Shown here: positions 53,864 to 64,000 of the stretch, in pieces
How positions within the stretch are numbered: the stretch's first letter is position 1
Layout of the letters: the number at the start of each line of letters is the position of its first letter
Origin: Rhizoctonia solani
Lineage: Eukaryota > Basidiomycota > Agaricomycetes > Cantharellales > Ceratobasidiaceae
Length of the DNA stretch: 64,000 nt
Reading direction: 5' to 3'
Assembly: GCF_016906535.1 (NCBI RefSeq)
Contig: NC_057384.1
Coordinates: 62,001-126,000, forward strand
Made by a program: the position numbers and the translations under genes
Notes under the pieces: model-generated
Seen by the model: only the letters and a program-made list of their open reading frames with translations
The model's database searches: none
Told to the model about the DNA's origin: nothing

Positions 53864-54446
53864 TGTCGTAGACACACTTGATACCAGGGAATTTATTCCC
53901 ATTTTCTCGAATTTAAACAAAGGCAATTGGACAACATTTTTGATCACATGACCTTGGCGCTTATAACATACACTAAGCGCCAAGCCACGTCCCCATCTGC
54001 GCTTACTCAGCACACGTAGCCACCTCCACCTATGACGTCATCATGACACATCAGTGACACATATGCATGAGTAAGGACAACTGCGGAGCGGGGTTCTTAT
54101 TGGATCAGATATTGCATATAGTGTATTTGTAATTAGCTCACCTGTAGAATATATAAGGAGGCCAACCAACCATGGTAACACCCAGGTCAATTACCTCTTG
54201 TTGCATCTCTACATTGTACAAGGGCCCTACTGCCCAGTAACACTTACTTAGTCACACTGTCCACACTGCCTTAAGTGGCCCTCCCACTGTATTTACTTAG
54301 CTTGCCATTGCCCTTACGGCCCTGGTCACTGTAGTATAGTTGGCTGTTGTTGTAGGTAGCTTGCTCACCACCTTAAGCAGTATTTACTTAGATACACCCA
54401 GCCGCAAGCGCCACCCCCCTTGACGTCCTTACAGACGTTTAGGACA
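53864..54446 (+). repeat. 5' LTR of element E
   Basis: TGTCGTAGACAC to GTTTAGGACA. It carries CACATGA where the 3' LTR keeps CACGTGA, the GGCGCTTATA / TAAGCGCC pair and a TATATAAGG box near 54150. Confidence 0.94.
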
Positions 54447-54733
54447 CTAGGTAATCAACCTTAAAGTTGGTTGCAAACTGTGCCCACTAGCACACCTACA
54501 CTTAGCCCAACAACAAGAAGACCCCTAGTACTAGCACAAGGGAAATCAGGTGATTGGGATTGCCTTTTGCTGTCAATAATCAAACCAGCATTGTCCCCAC
54601 CTAGTACCAAATTGCTATAAGGCTAATGGGTTCCAATTGTCCGCATACCACCAGTTGCCGCACCTTTTGTTAGCAACCCTAGACAGCCAATCCACCCGCT
54701 TGCAGAAGCACTGCCCTGTATCACGCCTGTCCA

Positions 54734-55191
54734 TGTCATGAGCCACACCCCTATTGTGCCCTCTATTCACATACCAGGGCACTCATGGTACACACTACGG
54801 CCACCGGAAACACGCATATACTCGCACTGATGCACTCAGAAACCTCAGGTTCCCACATATAAGAGACTTATGGTCAACATGGCTGGACTTAGTGATATTC
54901 TCTAAGTCCAGGTCACATGACCTCCCCCCCTCCAGTCCTTTATCAAATACTATACTAAACTACTATGGATTTGAGGTGGGGGGGGATGACATAATCTCTT
55001 CTATAATAATGTATTATTCAGACCTCACCCGCAGGCTCCCTTAACATTGGCCTGCGGCTAGGGGGGCGGGGGGAGTGCAACGTCCCCCAGCAACTTATAT
55101 TATTGATATATCACTGTGCATCATATATACTATATATATCTGTGACAGTGGATATATATGGTAATAACCCCTCCAGATATGGGTTATGACA
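54734..55191. repeat. 458-bp LTR-like insertion in the leader of E
   Basis: TGTCATGAGCC to GGGTTATGACA, flanked by GTCCA on both sides (54729-54733 and 55192-55196). The sequence before and after joins to match the uninterrupted leader of B. It contains runs of C and G and a TATATATAC stretch near 55128. The TG...CA ends and 5-bp TSD make it a solo LTR of a further family. A 96-codon frame inside is not convincing. Confidence 0.88.
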
Positions 55192-55393
55192 GTCCATGGC
55201 AGTTGATCAGGGTAAGAACTGTCCAACGCTAGGCCGGTTGAGGCAAGGGTTTAGCGTACACATACAATAAAGCGCTCATAAGTCCTGATATAGGCACCTA
55301 CCCCCTCACATTTTCACCATTACTTCCCGCACTCCCCCTTGTTCTTCTTCCTGGGCATCCACCCATGCTGGCTGGTCATACCCCACACACGCA

Positions 55394-56773
55394 ATGGCAA
55401 CCCGTTCCCGGCTGCCCTCTCAAGCCTGCTCCCCTGTCAATCAGGGACAGCTGGAAGCCTTCCTTCTGCCAACCTCCCCTGAGCTTGGCAAAGTATCCCT
55501 CAAGCAAGTCATCAACCTACTCTGGGGACTCCAAGGCCAAATTGACCGCATTGAGCAGACCCTCTTGGAACAAACCAAAATTAGTGAAGAGGTTCAAACC
55601 AATGTTGAGAACATCTTGCAAACAGTCAATACTGTCAAGGATGGGCTTGCCCAACTCCAGCTTACCCAGGGCCCCCACATCCCAGAAGAACAAAAACCCC
55701 TTGCGGTTGAAGAAACTCCCAGGGCCGCACCCAAAGCCAAGCCTATTGGCCAGGCTCAACCACCCCTTGGGGCCCCAGCCCCTATCATCTCCACAGGGGC
55801 CCCCAGACGCAACCCCCTATCCTTCTTCAGCCCCTGTCCCTCCTTGTCTTTCCCTTCAGGACCGGCTCCAGCAGCCCCCATGGTCCCTCCAGCAATCCCT
55901 GCAGCCCCTGCAACAGCACCCCAAGCCACTCCAGCTCTGCCTCCAGCCCGCTCCACTGTAAAAGTGGACCACCCAGATGCCTTTAAAGGCAAAATTGGCT
56001 TGGAGGCCAAACAATGGCTAACCTGCAAGCTGGCCTGGGTTTGCCTCAATCAAGGGCAGTTTCCCTTGGACCTGGAAACCCTAAGCTTCCTACTCATGAA
56101 TATGATGGAAGCAGCTGGAGCCTGGGCACATCCCCACTTGGACCAACTAGGGTCCCACCACGCACTCATCCAGACAGTGGATGAGTTCAAAACCAAGTTC
56201 TTGGCCGCCTGTGGCAACCCTGACGCAACCCAAGCAGCGGAGCGGAAAATTACTTCCCTCACTCAGACCAGCACTTGTGCCAAATACATTACCAAGTTCT
56301 GCACGCTGCAAATGGAACTTGACTGGAATGACGCCGCACTCTGCGGCCAGTTTGCGCAAGGACTCCACTGGGAAGTCCAAAAACAGATTGCCACAAGGGA
56401 GAGGCAACCACGCACTCTGAGGGAGCTGCAAGACGCTGCCCTCATTATAGACAATGCCCTCCGTGAGGAGAGAGCCAGCCACCCGCCACAGGGTAGTAAG
56501 TCTGGAAAATCTTCCACCACCCCCAATTGGGGGGCAAGTACTGACCAACAGGCCACCACAACCGGTCCCCTTTCCTCTGATCCCAACTACGTATTGGAGG
56601 AAGAATGCAACTCTTGCCGTGCAGAGGGCCTCTGTGTCAAATGCAGCAAACCAGGGCATAAATTTGCCAAATGTTGGACCAGATGGAAGGCCACCCCTAA
56701 GGAGGATGAAGGGAAGGCCAAAGAAACTGCCAAGATTGGCAAAGACTCCAAGTACCAATTGGGAAAAGAGTAA
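55394..56773 (+). CDS. gag: Gag polyprotein of element E
   Basis: 459 codons from the conserved start MATRSRLPSQ. Same order as Gag of B: coiled-coil-like segment (LLWGLQGQIDRIEQTLLEQ), Pro/Ala-rich linker, capsid-like domain (KQWLTCKLAWVCLN, FKTKFLAACGNPD, YITKFCTLQMELDW) and zinc knuckle CVKCSKPGHKFAKC. Many Arg of B are Cys, Gln or Trp here (TRW for TGW, CLN for RLN), the signature of CpG loss. The frame is open, but activity is doubtful. Confidence 0.88.
   Translation: MATRSRLPSQACSPVNQGQLEAFLLPTSPELGKVSLKQVINLLWGLQGQIDRIEQTLLEQTKISEEVQTNVENILQTVNTVKDGLAQLQLTQGPHIPEEQKPLAVEETPRAAPKAKPIGQAQPPLGAPAPIISTGAPRRNPLSFFSPCPSLSFPSGPAPAAPMVPPAIPAAPATAPQATPALPPARSTVKVDHPDAFKGKIGLEAKQWLTCKLAWVCLNQGQFPLDLETLSFLLMNMMEAAGAWAHPHLDQLGSHHALIQTVDEFKTKFLAACGNPDATQAAERKITSLTQTSTCAKYITKFCTLQMELDWNDAALCGQFAQGLHWEVQKQIATRERQPRTLRELQDAALIIDNALREERASHPPQGSKSGKSSTTPNWGASTDQQATTTGPLSSDPNYVLEEECNSCRAEGLCVKCSKPGHKFAKCWTRWKATPKEDEGKAKETAKIGKDSKYQLGKE
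56761..56767 (+). promoter_or_regulatory. Putative -1 frameshift heptamer of element E
   Basis: GGGAAAA in gag frame (G GGA AAA GAG TAA), as in B. The -1 frame after it (AGA GTA AGG GTA CCT) stays open up to the solo LTR-H insertion at 56840. Confidence 0.6.
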
Positions 56774-57542
56774 GGGTACCTGCTGCCACGCGCAAGCACC
56801 CCAAGGACTCTGATTTGATTATGGAATTTTGTAATATATTGTTATGGATATGACATTTCTTCTTTAATCTGTACTTATTTTATTAATTACACTAGTAATC
56901 CTACAGTAAACAAATGAGATAAAGATGCGAACTAAGGTTTTCAAGGTCCCTCTATCCAATAGTGACCTTTACAAAACCTACAAACCTCTGGAATACCCTT
57001 AATATGCGATGCCTTTTGCATATATGCTGTTTTCTCACTCATTTAAATATATATAAATTCAGCTGAGTAGATAAACAGTAACAAGTAATATTTCTCTTGT
57101 TTGTAGTATTTATTATTCAAGATTCTATCTTGTGGCTACACACAGAAATATTCAGGGTCCCCCCTGTCGCATAGGCAAGTGCTCCGGCGCTTAATCAGCC
57201 CTTAAGCGCCGATGCACTAAATGCGCCTTTTCTCCATCACCCGGGCATCTCACACTGCCGAATTGCTTGCGCTTAGGTGCGCATGTTTGTGCGCTCCAGA
57301 ACGCTGGGTCAAACTCCCAGAACGGACAACATTTGGCAGAGTTATGCCCCATTTACTGTAAGTACCCAATGCAGAGGTATCCTACCTTTGGGACTGTTTA
57401 CTCCAAGGATGAAACACTTAGCCTTGGGACATCTAAGGACCCACACAGGTAAATACTGCCTTGGGGCAAATATTAGGATTTGTTGTTTGTTTACTATGTA
57501 CCAAAGTATTGGCTCCCTCAAGTGTTTCAGTTGCCTCATGTA

Positions 57543-58816
57543 CTAGCGGAGGAAAAAAGTTTGGAAATGGCGTGTGATTTGGGCGCTAAAAGAAAACTTG
57601 CTCTCCCCCGGCCGCATGAATGTAGTATATAGAAACAGGAAATACATTGGTTAAAATACAGTAGGAGAGATAAACAAGTGTTAGAATTTTGTTGGGAGTC
57701 CCTTTGACTTAACTAAAGCTGTTACCCAAGATGGCATTTTCCGTGTGTACTTATTGATATCATCTGCTGTGAAGGATTTCCAGGCAGCTTCAGTGGCATT
57801 CCAAAGGTGCTCAAGACTTCTTTGGGCCCCAGGGGTACTGTACACACGTCGCTTAAGTTCCATCCATAATGGTTCTATTGGGTTTAGGTCTGGTGAACTT
57901 GGGGGGTGTGCAATGTGTTTAATACCAAGTTCTTCACAAGCCTGTTTGGCTAGCTTTCCTTTGTGTGCCGGGGCCCCATCTTCAACTACTAGCATCCTGT
58001 GTCCCTTGACTTTCTCCATCTGTGCAATGAAGTCCTTAAGTGGACCATTTAGGACCTGCATAACATATCCTTCTGAGTTGAACCCTCCCCCCCTCCACCT
58101 CCCATTACGCAATTGCAGCTGGGGAGCCATCTCCAGTTGGATAAGTGGCCCCTTATACCCATGGGAGATACACCCCCATACCATTAATGCTTCATGGCCA
58201 CTTTGAAAGGTTGGGGCTAGGCATTCCGGGAGATATGCCTCTCTGGGTTTCCAGGTGACCATTGGGTGAACTGAGTGATTGCCAGTCCCCAACTGGAGCT
58301 TGTCAGTCCAAATGGCTTCATCCCAGTTCCTAAACCGGTTCACGCAAGCCCATTCTAGACGCTTTAGGACCTTTTGCTTATCTAAGAATGGCTTTTGGCG
58401 CGCAACATATTGGCGGTAGCGCCGGCTCTGGGCAATGTACTTGACTTGCACAGCAGTAAGGCCATTACCTACTCTAGTAGCAATAGATGAATATGGCTCA
58501 AAATAATGGCAAAGGAGGGTACAAATGACTAGACGGCACAATCAAGGTGAGAATTTGCGTGGGCAGCCAGATTGAGGCAAGGAGGCAAGGGTGCCGTATG
58601 TTTCCCAACGTTTAACAGTTTTGCATGCCACAGATGGGGGAACACCAGTTTTTGCAAGTATTTCAGGATATGAATTGCCCTCATTGTGTAGTGTAATTAT
58701 TTGAGCTTGATGAGTCACAGGGAGCTCTTGACCGCGTTTGCAAGACATAGTAAGATGTATTGTACAAATTCTGGGCCATCACATGCCGGCATTTCCAAAC
58801 TTTTTCTCCCCGCTAG
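57543..58816 (-). mobile_element. Tc1/mariner DNA transposon
   Basis: 1274 bp between duplicated TA (57541-57542 and 58817-58818), with inverted ends CTAGCGG(A/G)G..AAAAAGTTTGGAAATG. The empty site is visible in LTR-H copy 1 (CATGTACCTCCTG, TA at 9051-9052), which proves the limits. One transposase gene on the minus strand. Confidence 0.96.
57681..58748 (-). pseudogene. Tc1/mariner DD34E transposase with in-frame TGA
   Basis: Starts at ATG 58748 with a helix-turn-helix (MSCKRGQELPVTHQAQIITL, then VACKTVKRWETYG and GCPRKFSP), stops at TGA 58542-58544, and the frame goes on directly as the catalytic part. Catalytic Asp are in WTDKLQLG and VVEDGAPAHKG; the Glu is in SPDLNPIEPLW, 34 residues after the second Asp. 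HNH-like or other domains are absent. Total length about 354 residues, normal for Tc1. The TGA stands where family members have a residue such as Arg after the SP, so CGA to TGA is likely. One substitution disables this copy. Confidence 0.9.
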
Positions 58817-59625
58817 TACCTCCTGTACCCCCTCTTGGTATCAATCATGTATATACTTGTTTGTGCGCCTTCTCAGGGTATAAAAGGACCCTGTGAAGAC
58901 GCTTCTAATGCATCCTACTTTTACTCTTATATATTGACATATACACACAAGCCTTTAACAGCTTATCTGCGCATTTACTTTAGTGATTGACTCACTGTAA
59001 ATAGCATAGGAGGTTATTCAGCGCACTAAGACCATAGGCCAGTCCCAACAGACACAGGGTAACCTATTAGTGTACTTACTGCAACCCTGTGCCCCTTGAC
59101 TGTCACAGTTGTTGAGTTCAACATTGAGTATAGTGCAACAATACTGTAAGGATTGTTGTGATTGAGTGATAGTGTTTCAATCCACCATACCCCCTATATT
59201 GTAGATAGCTTTATCTACAATATGTCATAAATCCTAGATATATTTTAGGTAAACCCCATAAGTCTTAAGTCTTACTTAAGCATATATAAGTCCTATACTT
59301 GTTAGGCCAATCCTATAAATCCTGTACATTAGTCAGGTAACCCTCTTACTTAAGGTACTATCCCAGAGACCTTAAGTATACATACCCTTAGTCACTTAGG
59401 CTTAAGTAACATTAGTCTAAGGTACTATACATAACCAACCACCTGCACTTCATAGTTGCTAGACTATTTGTTAGGAGTTGTTATTCCTGATAACCTAGCC
59501 TATACTGTGCATATATTCTGTGCATATATTCTGATTCATTATACTAGTTCTTAGTTATTCCCATATACATTTTGTATATAGTAATTCTTTCTTACTCCTG
59601 TACTTACACAACTCTTAACATATAT

Positions 59626-62600
59626 CACATAGCACCAATAGAACATCCCCCCTTTTCACAATCCCAATCAAACCAGAGAAACAAGCAGAACACATAGAAG
59701 TCCTGATAGATTCAGGCGCCACTTCCTCATTCTTGCACCCACGCACCGCCAAGGCTTTACACCTTCCACTAATAGATCTCCCCTTTCCCCGTACCGTTAC
59801 CATGCTTGATGGGTCAAGCCCCCAGGCAGGCAAAATCTGGAAAAAGGCCAATTTAACCTTCTCCTTTGACGGCAAATCAATGACTGAGACCTTCCTCATC
59901 TGCAACACAGGGTCTCATGCTGCCATCTTAGGACTGAAATGGCTAGACGCTCATAACCCAGAAATTGATTGGAACGCGCAAACCCTCTCCTTCCCTCACA
60001 CACCACTGGAACACGTGGCCATTGCCAAAGAAGAGGAAGCTGACAAAGACCCGCTTGAAGGAGTACCCCCAGAATACCATCAATATGCTAAGGTATTTGG
60101 GGAGGAAGAATTCAACAAGCTTCCACCACACCAGCACTACAACATAGGGATTGAACTCACCAAAGAAGGCCCCCTTAACTTGCCCCTCTACAGCATGACC
60201 AACGCTGAGTCATCCACGCTCAAGGACTGGCTTAGGGACAAACTCAAGGCTGGAAAGATCCATCCCAACAAGTCATCTATCAGTTCCCCCGTTATGTTTG
60301 TACCCAAAAAAGATGGTTCCTGTTGCCTTGTAGTTGACTACTGCTGCTTGAACAATTGGACTAAAAAGAATGTCTATCCACTACCTTGCCCTGATGACCT
60401 CATGGCCCAGCTCTGTGGTGCCAAGATCTTCACAAAGCTGGACCTACAATGGGGTTACAATAATGTCCAAGTTAAGGAAGGCAACAAATGGAAAACGGCT
60501 TTCCGCACCAAGTACAGCCTATACAAGTCTCTGGTCATGACATTTGGTTTGACAAATGCTCCCACCTCTTTCCAACACTTCATGAACAACCTGTTCAAGG
60601 ACTTATTGGATGTATGCGTCATCATTTACCTTGATGACATCCTAATCTACTCCAAGGATGATGCTTCTCACATGCAACATGTCCACAAAGTCCTAAGGCG
60701 TCTAATGGATAACCAGTTGTTCTGTAAGGCTTCAAAGTGTACCTTCCATGTGACATCTGTGGAGTATCTGGGGATCATTGTATTGGATAAGGGATTTAGC
60801 TTGGATAAGCTCAAGATTCAAGCGGTTCAAGAATGGCCTACACCTACTAAGGTCAAGGAGGTCCAGTCCTTCCTTGGGTTTGCCAATTTCCTCCGTTGGT
60901 TTGTGGCCAACTTCAGTCACCTGGCTAGACCCCTACACAATCTGGTCAAGAAGGATACACCATGGAAATGGGATACCAAAGAGCAAGAAGCCTTCCATGG
61001 ACTGAAGGATGCCATTACCAACGCCCCAGTACTCTGTCACACAGACCCTACAAAACCTTACTTCCTTGAAACAGACGCATCAGGTGCAGCCTTGGGTTCT
61101 ATACTAAGCCAACAACAGGAGGACGGATGCCTACACCCCTTAGGGTTCCTATCCAAATCATTCAAAGGGGCGGAACAGAACTACAATAAACATGATAAGG
61201 AGTTGCTGGCCATCATCTGTTCCTTTGAGTACTGGCGTATCTTCCTGGAGGGAACCCTACATCCCATTACTGTCTTCATGGATCACCAGAACTTAGAGTA
61301 TTGGAAGGAGTCTAGAACTTTCAACCGCTGCCATGCACAATGGCATCTCCTTCTAGCCGGCTACAACTTCCAAATTGTTTACTGCCCTGGGAAACAGTCA
61401 GGGAAACCGGACGCCCTTTCACGCCGCTCAGACCACGCCAATATTCCTCCTGCCAACCAGACCATGCTTCTGGACCCCATATTTGCCAATGTAGCTTTAG
61501 TCACCCCTGAGAAAGTACTACAACGCCAGATTGAATCTGCCCTGGATCAGGACAAATCACTAGAGGAGATTCTACAATTCCTACAAAACAAGTCAAAAGC
61601 CCCGCCTTCCATCAAACGCGCCTTCAAAGACTACAAAATGGAAGCAGGGTTATTGTTCTACCAGGGACGCATTGTAGTACCAGATGTTGGGGCATTAAGA
61701 ACGGACTTACTTTGTATCTTCCATGACAGTCCCCTAGCAGGGCACCCAGGGAGACAACGTACCCTAGAGTTGTTGTCAAGGAACTACTACTGGCCCAGAA
61801 TCTGCGCTGATACTTACTGGCACGTGGATTCTTGCAAAACCTGCCAGCAAATAAGGAAGCCCAAGTACGCGTCATTGCCACCCCAACCATTAGAACTCCC
61901 TTCCAGACCCTGGCAACATGTTTCCTACAATATGATTGTGGACCTGCCCAAGGACGGAAACTGCAACTTGATCTTGGTCATTATTGACAGCTTCACCAAG
62001 TACGGGATATTTGTCAAATGTTCCAAAAAACTTAAAGCCCCTGAGCTAGCAGAACTGTTTCTGGAAAACATATGGAAACGGCATGGCATGCCCAAGAAAA
62101 CAGTCTCAGACAGAGGAAGGGTTTTCAATAATAAATTCCTAAAGGCACTGTACAAACGCCTGGGAATAGACCCCCACTTCTCCTTGGCATACCACCCCCA
62201 GAGCAACAGCCAAACAGAACAAGTGAACCTGTCAATAGAACATTTCCTTAGGGCTTACTCAGGAATTAACCAAAGGGACTGGACCAAGTGGCTCCCAATG
62301 GTGGAATTTGCGTACAACAATGTGGTACATAGCAGCACAGGGAAGACCCCCTTCAAAGCCCTGTACGGTTGGGAACCTACACTAACCCCGTCTAATGTTC
62401 CAACGGATGTACCGGAAGCAGACAAACTTGCCAAATCAATGGAAGCCCAATGGAGAGAAGTAGAAGCCGCCCTGCAACAGTCCAAGGTACAAATGGTTGC
62501 CGGAGAAATGGGAATCCCAATAGAATTTGAGGTTGGAGAAGAAGCATGGTTGGATGCCAAAAACGTCAAACTCAAAACCCTGAGTCCCAAATTGACGGAG

Positions 62601-62993
62601 CAACAACTGGGACCCTTTAAGGTTATTGAGAAGATCTCCAACCAAGCATACCGCCTAGAACTCCCTTCAACAATGCAAATCCACAATGTCTTCTATGTAG
62701 GATTACTGTCCAAAGTCAAACAAGACAATAAGCAGACCTTCAAAAACCGCCTGCCACCAATCACTGTGGATGGGGAAGAGGAATACAAGGTTGAGGGCAT
62801 AACAGATGCAGAGGAACAAGATGGGAAGTGGTTCTTTAGGGTGAAATGGAAGGGATACGGGTCAGAAGAAAACACGTGGGAGCCCCAGGAGAATCTGAAA
62901 AATGCCGGGAAAATTTTAAAGAAATATGAGGAAGAAATGAAAAAGAAGGCCCTTGGCGCTGCCAAGGCCCTTAAAGGGGGGGCAGTGTTGTAG
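59626..62993 (+). pseudogene. pol: Pol of element E, separated from gag by a solo LTR
   Basis: The frame is open from the LTR-H junction: FTIPIKPEKQ, protease LIDSGATSSFLHP (59703-59741), RT with YLDD (60627-60638), RNase H (LETDASG; MDHQNLEYW for TDHRNLEYW), integrase (HDSPLAGHPGRQRTLELL, SDRGRVFNN, YHPQSNSQTEQV) and chromodomain (YKVEGITDAEEQDGKWFF), ending GGAVL and TAG at the LTR start. There are many CpG-type replacements against B: VVDYCCLNNW, LDLQWGYNNVQV, QLCGAKIF, YNMIVDLP (first integrase-core Asp region reads N for D). Entry from gag is blocked by the 2.8-kb insertion. Likely dead. Confidence 0.88.
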
Positions 62994-63568
62994 ACACACT
63001 TGATACCAGGGAATTTATTCCCATTTTCTCGAATTTAAACAAAGGCAATTGGACAACATTTTTGATCACGTGACCTTGGCGCTTATAACATACACTAAGC
63101 GCCAAGCCACGTCCCCATCCGCACTTACTCAGCACACGTAGCCACCTCCACCTATGACGTCATCATGACACATCAGTGACACATATGCATGAGTAAGGAC
63201 AACTGCGGAGCGGGGTTCTTATTGGATCAGATATTGCATATAGTGTATTTGTAATTAGCTCACCTGTAGAATATATAAGGAGGCCAACCAACCATGGTAA
63301 CACCCAGGTCAATTACCTCTTGTTGCATCTCTACATTGTACAAGGGCCCTACTGCCCAGTAACACTTACTTAGTCACACTGTCCACACTGCCTTAAGTGG
63401 CCCTCCCACTGTATTTACTTAGCTTGCCATTGCCCTTACGGCCCTGGTCACTGTAGTATAGTTGGCTGTTGTTGTAGGTAGCTTGCTCACCACCTTAAGC
63501 GGTATTTACTTAGATACACCCGGCCGCAAGCACCACCCCCCTTGACGTCCTTACAGACATTTAGGACA
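62986..63568 (+). repeat. 3' LTR of element E
   Basis: TGTTGTAGACAC to ATTTAGGACA, following the purine tract AAAGGGGGGGCAG. CACGTGA is kept near 63068. TSD GTTGG follows. Confidence 0.94.
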
Positions 63569-63690
63569 GTTGGGGTCATGTTGATAATATATTCTATTGT
63601 AGAAATAAGCAGATAATACGCATACAAGAGATAATATTACTTACTCTTCAAAATCTTGTACCCATTTGATGAAGCCATTGCGGATGGATT
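63569..63690 (-). pseudogene. Tnp2-type transposase II, exon before element E
   Basis: On the minus strand the exon ends IRNGFIKWVQDFEE-like codons followed by GTAAGTAATA, an intron of about 65 bp, and then the first codons of the next exon (YQHDPN), which continue at 53863 beyond element E. The upstream part of the gene is cut by LTR-A at 63691. Confidence 0.65.
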
Positions 63691-64000
63691 TGTCGTACGC
63701 CAACTGTAAGGTTGGGTACACGCTAGTGGGCGGGCGCTTATGGCCGTACTACTACAGACACTGCTTATGTAACTAACTATCTAGGCTATACTAATACCGC
63801 TTAGGGCGGCCTACTACTTCTATACTACTGCGAGGGGGCCTTAGGCCTGGGAGGTGTGGTGAGTATGGGGGTGGTGAGCGTCTGGGAACTAATTGGGGGC
63901 CGGCTACTTAGCTGGCTGGCTACCTTCTCTAATGAGTAAGAGACGAGGTAAAATCGACTTGGGGTCTCCAAGCAATTTTCCTGCTGTATATATAGACAAA
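63691..64000 (-). repeat. LTR-A, minus orientation, cut by window end
   Basis: TGTCGTACGCCAACTGTAAG onward follows the reversed LTR-A copies to the last base of the window (ends in the TATATATAGACAAA region). Whether it is a solo LTR or an element end cannot be told here. TSD candidate GGATT (63686-63690). Confidence 0.88.

Larger units (their letters stand above)
56840..59620 (+). repeat. Solo LTR-H, copy 2, carrying a Tc1 insertion
   Basis: TGTTATGGAT to ACTCTTAACA, with TATAT on both sides (56835-56839 and 59621-59625). Without the Tc1 element its length is about 1507 bp, and it is collinear with copy 1 at 8333-9856 with few differences, mostly transitions. It separates gag and pol of element E. 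Confidence 0.94.
53864..63568 (+). mobile_element. Ty3/gypsy chromovirus E with nested insertions
   Basis: Two 583-bp LTRs (53864-54446, 62986-63568) and the TSD GTTGG (53859-53863 and 63569-63573) define it. It belongs to the B/C family. Inside are a 458-bp element in the leader (54734-55191) and a solo LTR-H (56840-59620) between gag and pol that itself contains a Tc1 element. By eye the LTRs differ at eight positions, all transitions at CpG. Gag and pol frames are open but full of CpG-type replacements. Confidence 0.95.

Noticed and set aside
54754..55044. 96-codon frame in the leader of E
   Set aside because: It lies fully inside the 458-bp insertion and shows no protein-like pattern.
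15761..58544. RIP (repeat-induced point mutation) as cause of the stops
   Set aside because: The changes lie at CpG and not preferentially at CpA, so deamination of methylated CpG fits better; a full context count would decide.

Overview
The window reads as a repeat-dense island in a basidiomycete genome. An Agaricomycete close to Rhizoctonia is my inference from the protein style: NACHT-WD40 receptor, Tnp2-type transposases, chromodomain Ty3/gypsy elements, introns of about 50 bp. Nothing prokaryotic is present. Almost all of it is mobile DNA stacked inside older mobile DNA, and most boundaries can be fixed to the base because the 5-bp target-site duplications (TSDs) are still readable.

Layout. 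1-5276: chromovirus A (+), cut by the window edge, inserted in element D. 5277-10425: Ty3/gypsy D (-), with a solo LTR-H (8333-9856, TSD CCACA) in its leader. 10426-14847: palindrome-rich DNA, a BED-finger fragment, a tandem array of about 85 bp units and the 3' part of a Tnp2 transposase gene (I, -). 14848-28267: chromovirus C (-, TSD AAGAG), which split that gene and was itself split by full-length chromovirus B (16559-22997, +, TSD GGTTT) and a solo LTR (24740-25272, TSD GGAAG). 28268-31240: the 5' part of Tnp2 gene I. 32.0-36.7 kb: a NACHT-WD40 receptor gene with an in-frame TGA. 37.1-44.5 kb: the start of a Ty1/copia-like element split by Ty3/gypsy G (37532-44260, -, TSD CATGG), the youngest-looking and most intact element here. 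44.45-48.85 kb: fragments and solo LTRs, including two 173-bp TG...CA elements with tRNA-like A and B boxes. 49.7-51.3 kb: an HNH-type gene with a TGA. 52.0-52.5 kb: a G-rich minisatellite. 52.86-63.69 kb: Tnp2 gene II (-), split by chromovirus E (53864-63568, +, TSD GTTGG), which carries a 458-bp insertion in its leader and a solo LTR-H between gag and pol; that solo LTR-H in turn carries a Tc1/mariner element. 63691-64000: another LTR-A.

B, C and E belong to one family with LTRs of 581-583 bp. A is a different chromovirus; D and G form a third clade. In A, B, C, E and G the gag frame ends with the same in-frame heptamer GGGAAAA, and where it can be followed a -1 slip enters an open frame leading into pol. 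LTR pairs differ almost only by transitions at CpG, and several reading frames are closed by TGA where an Arg codon is expected. This points to methylated-CpG decay. Apart from G, and perhaps A and B, I see no gene that is clearly intact.
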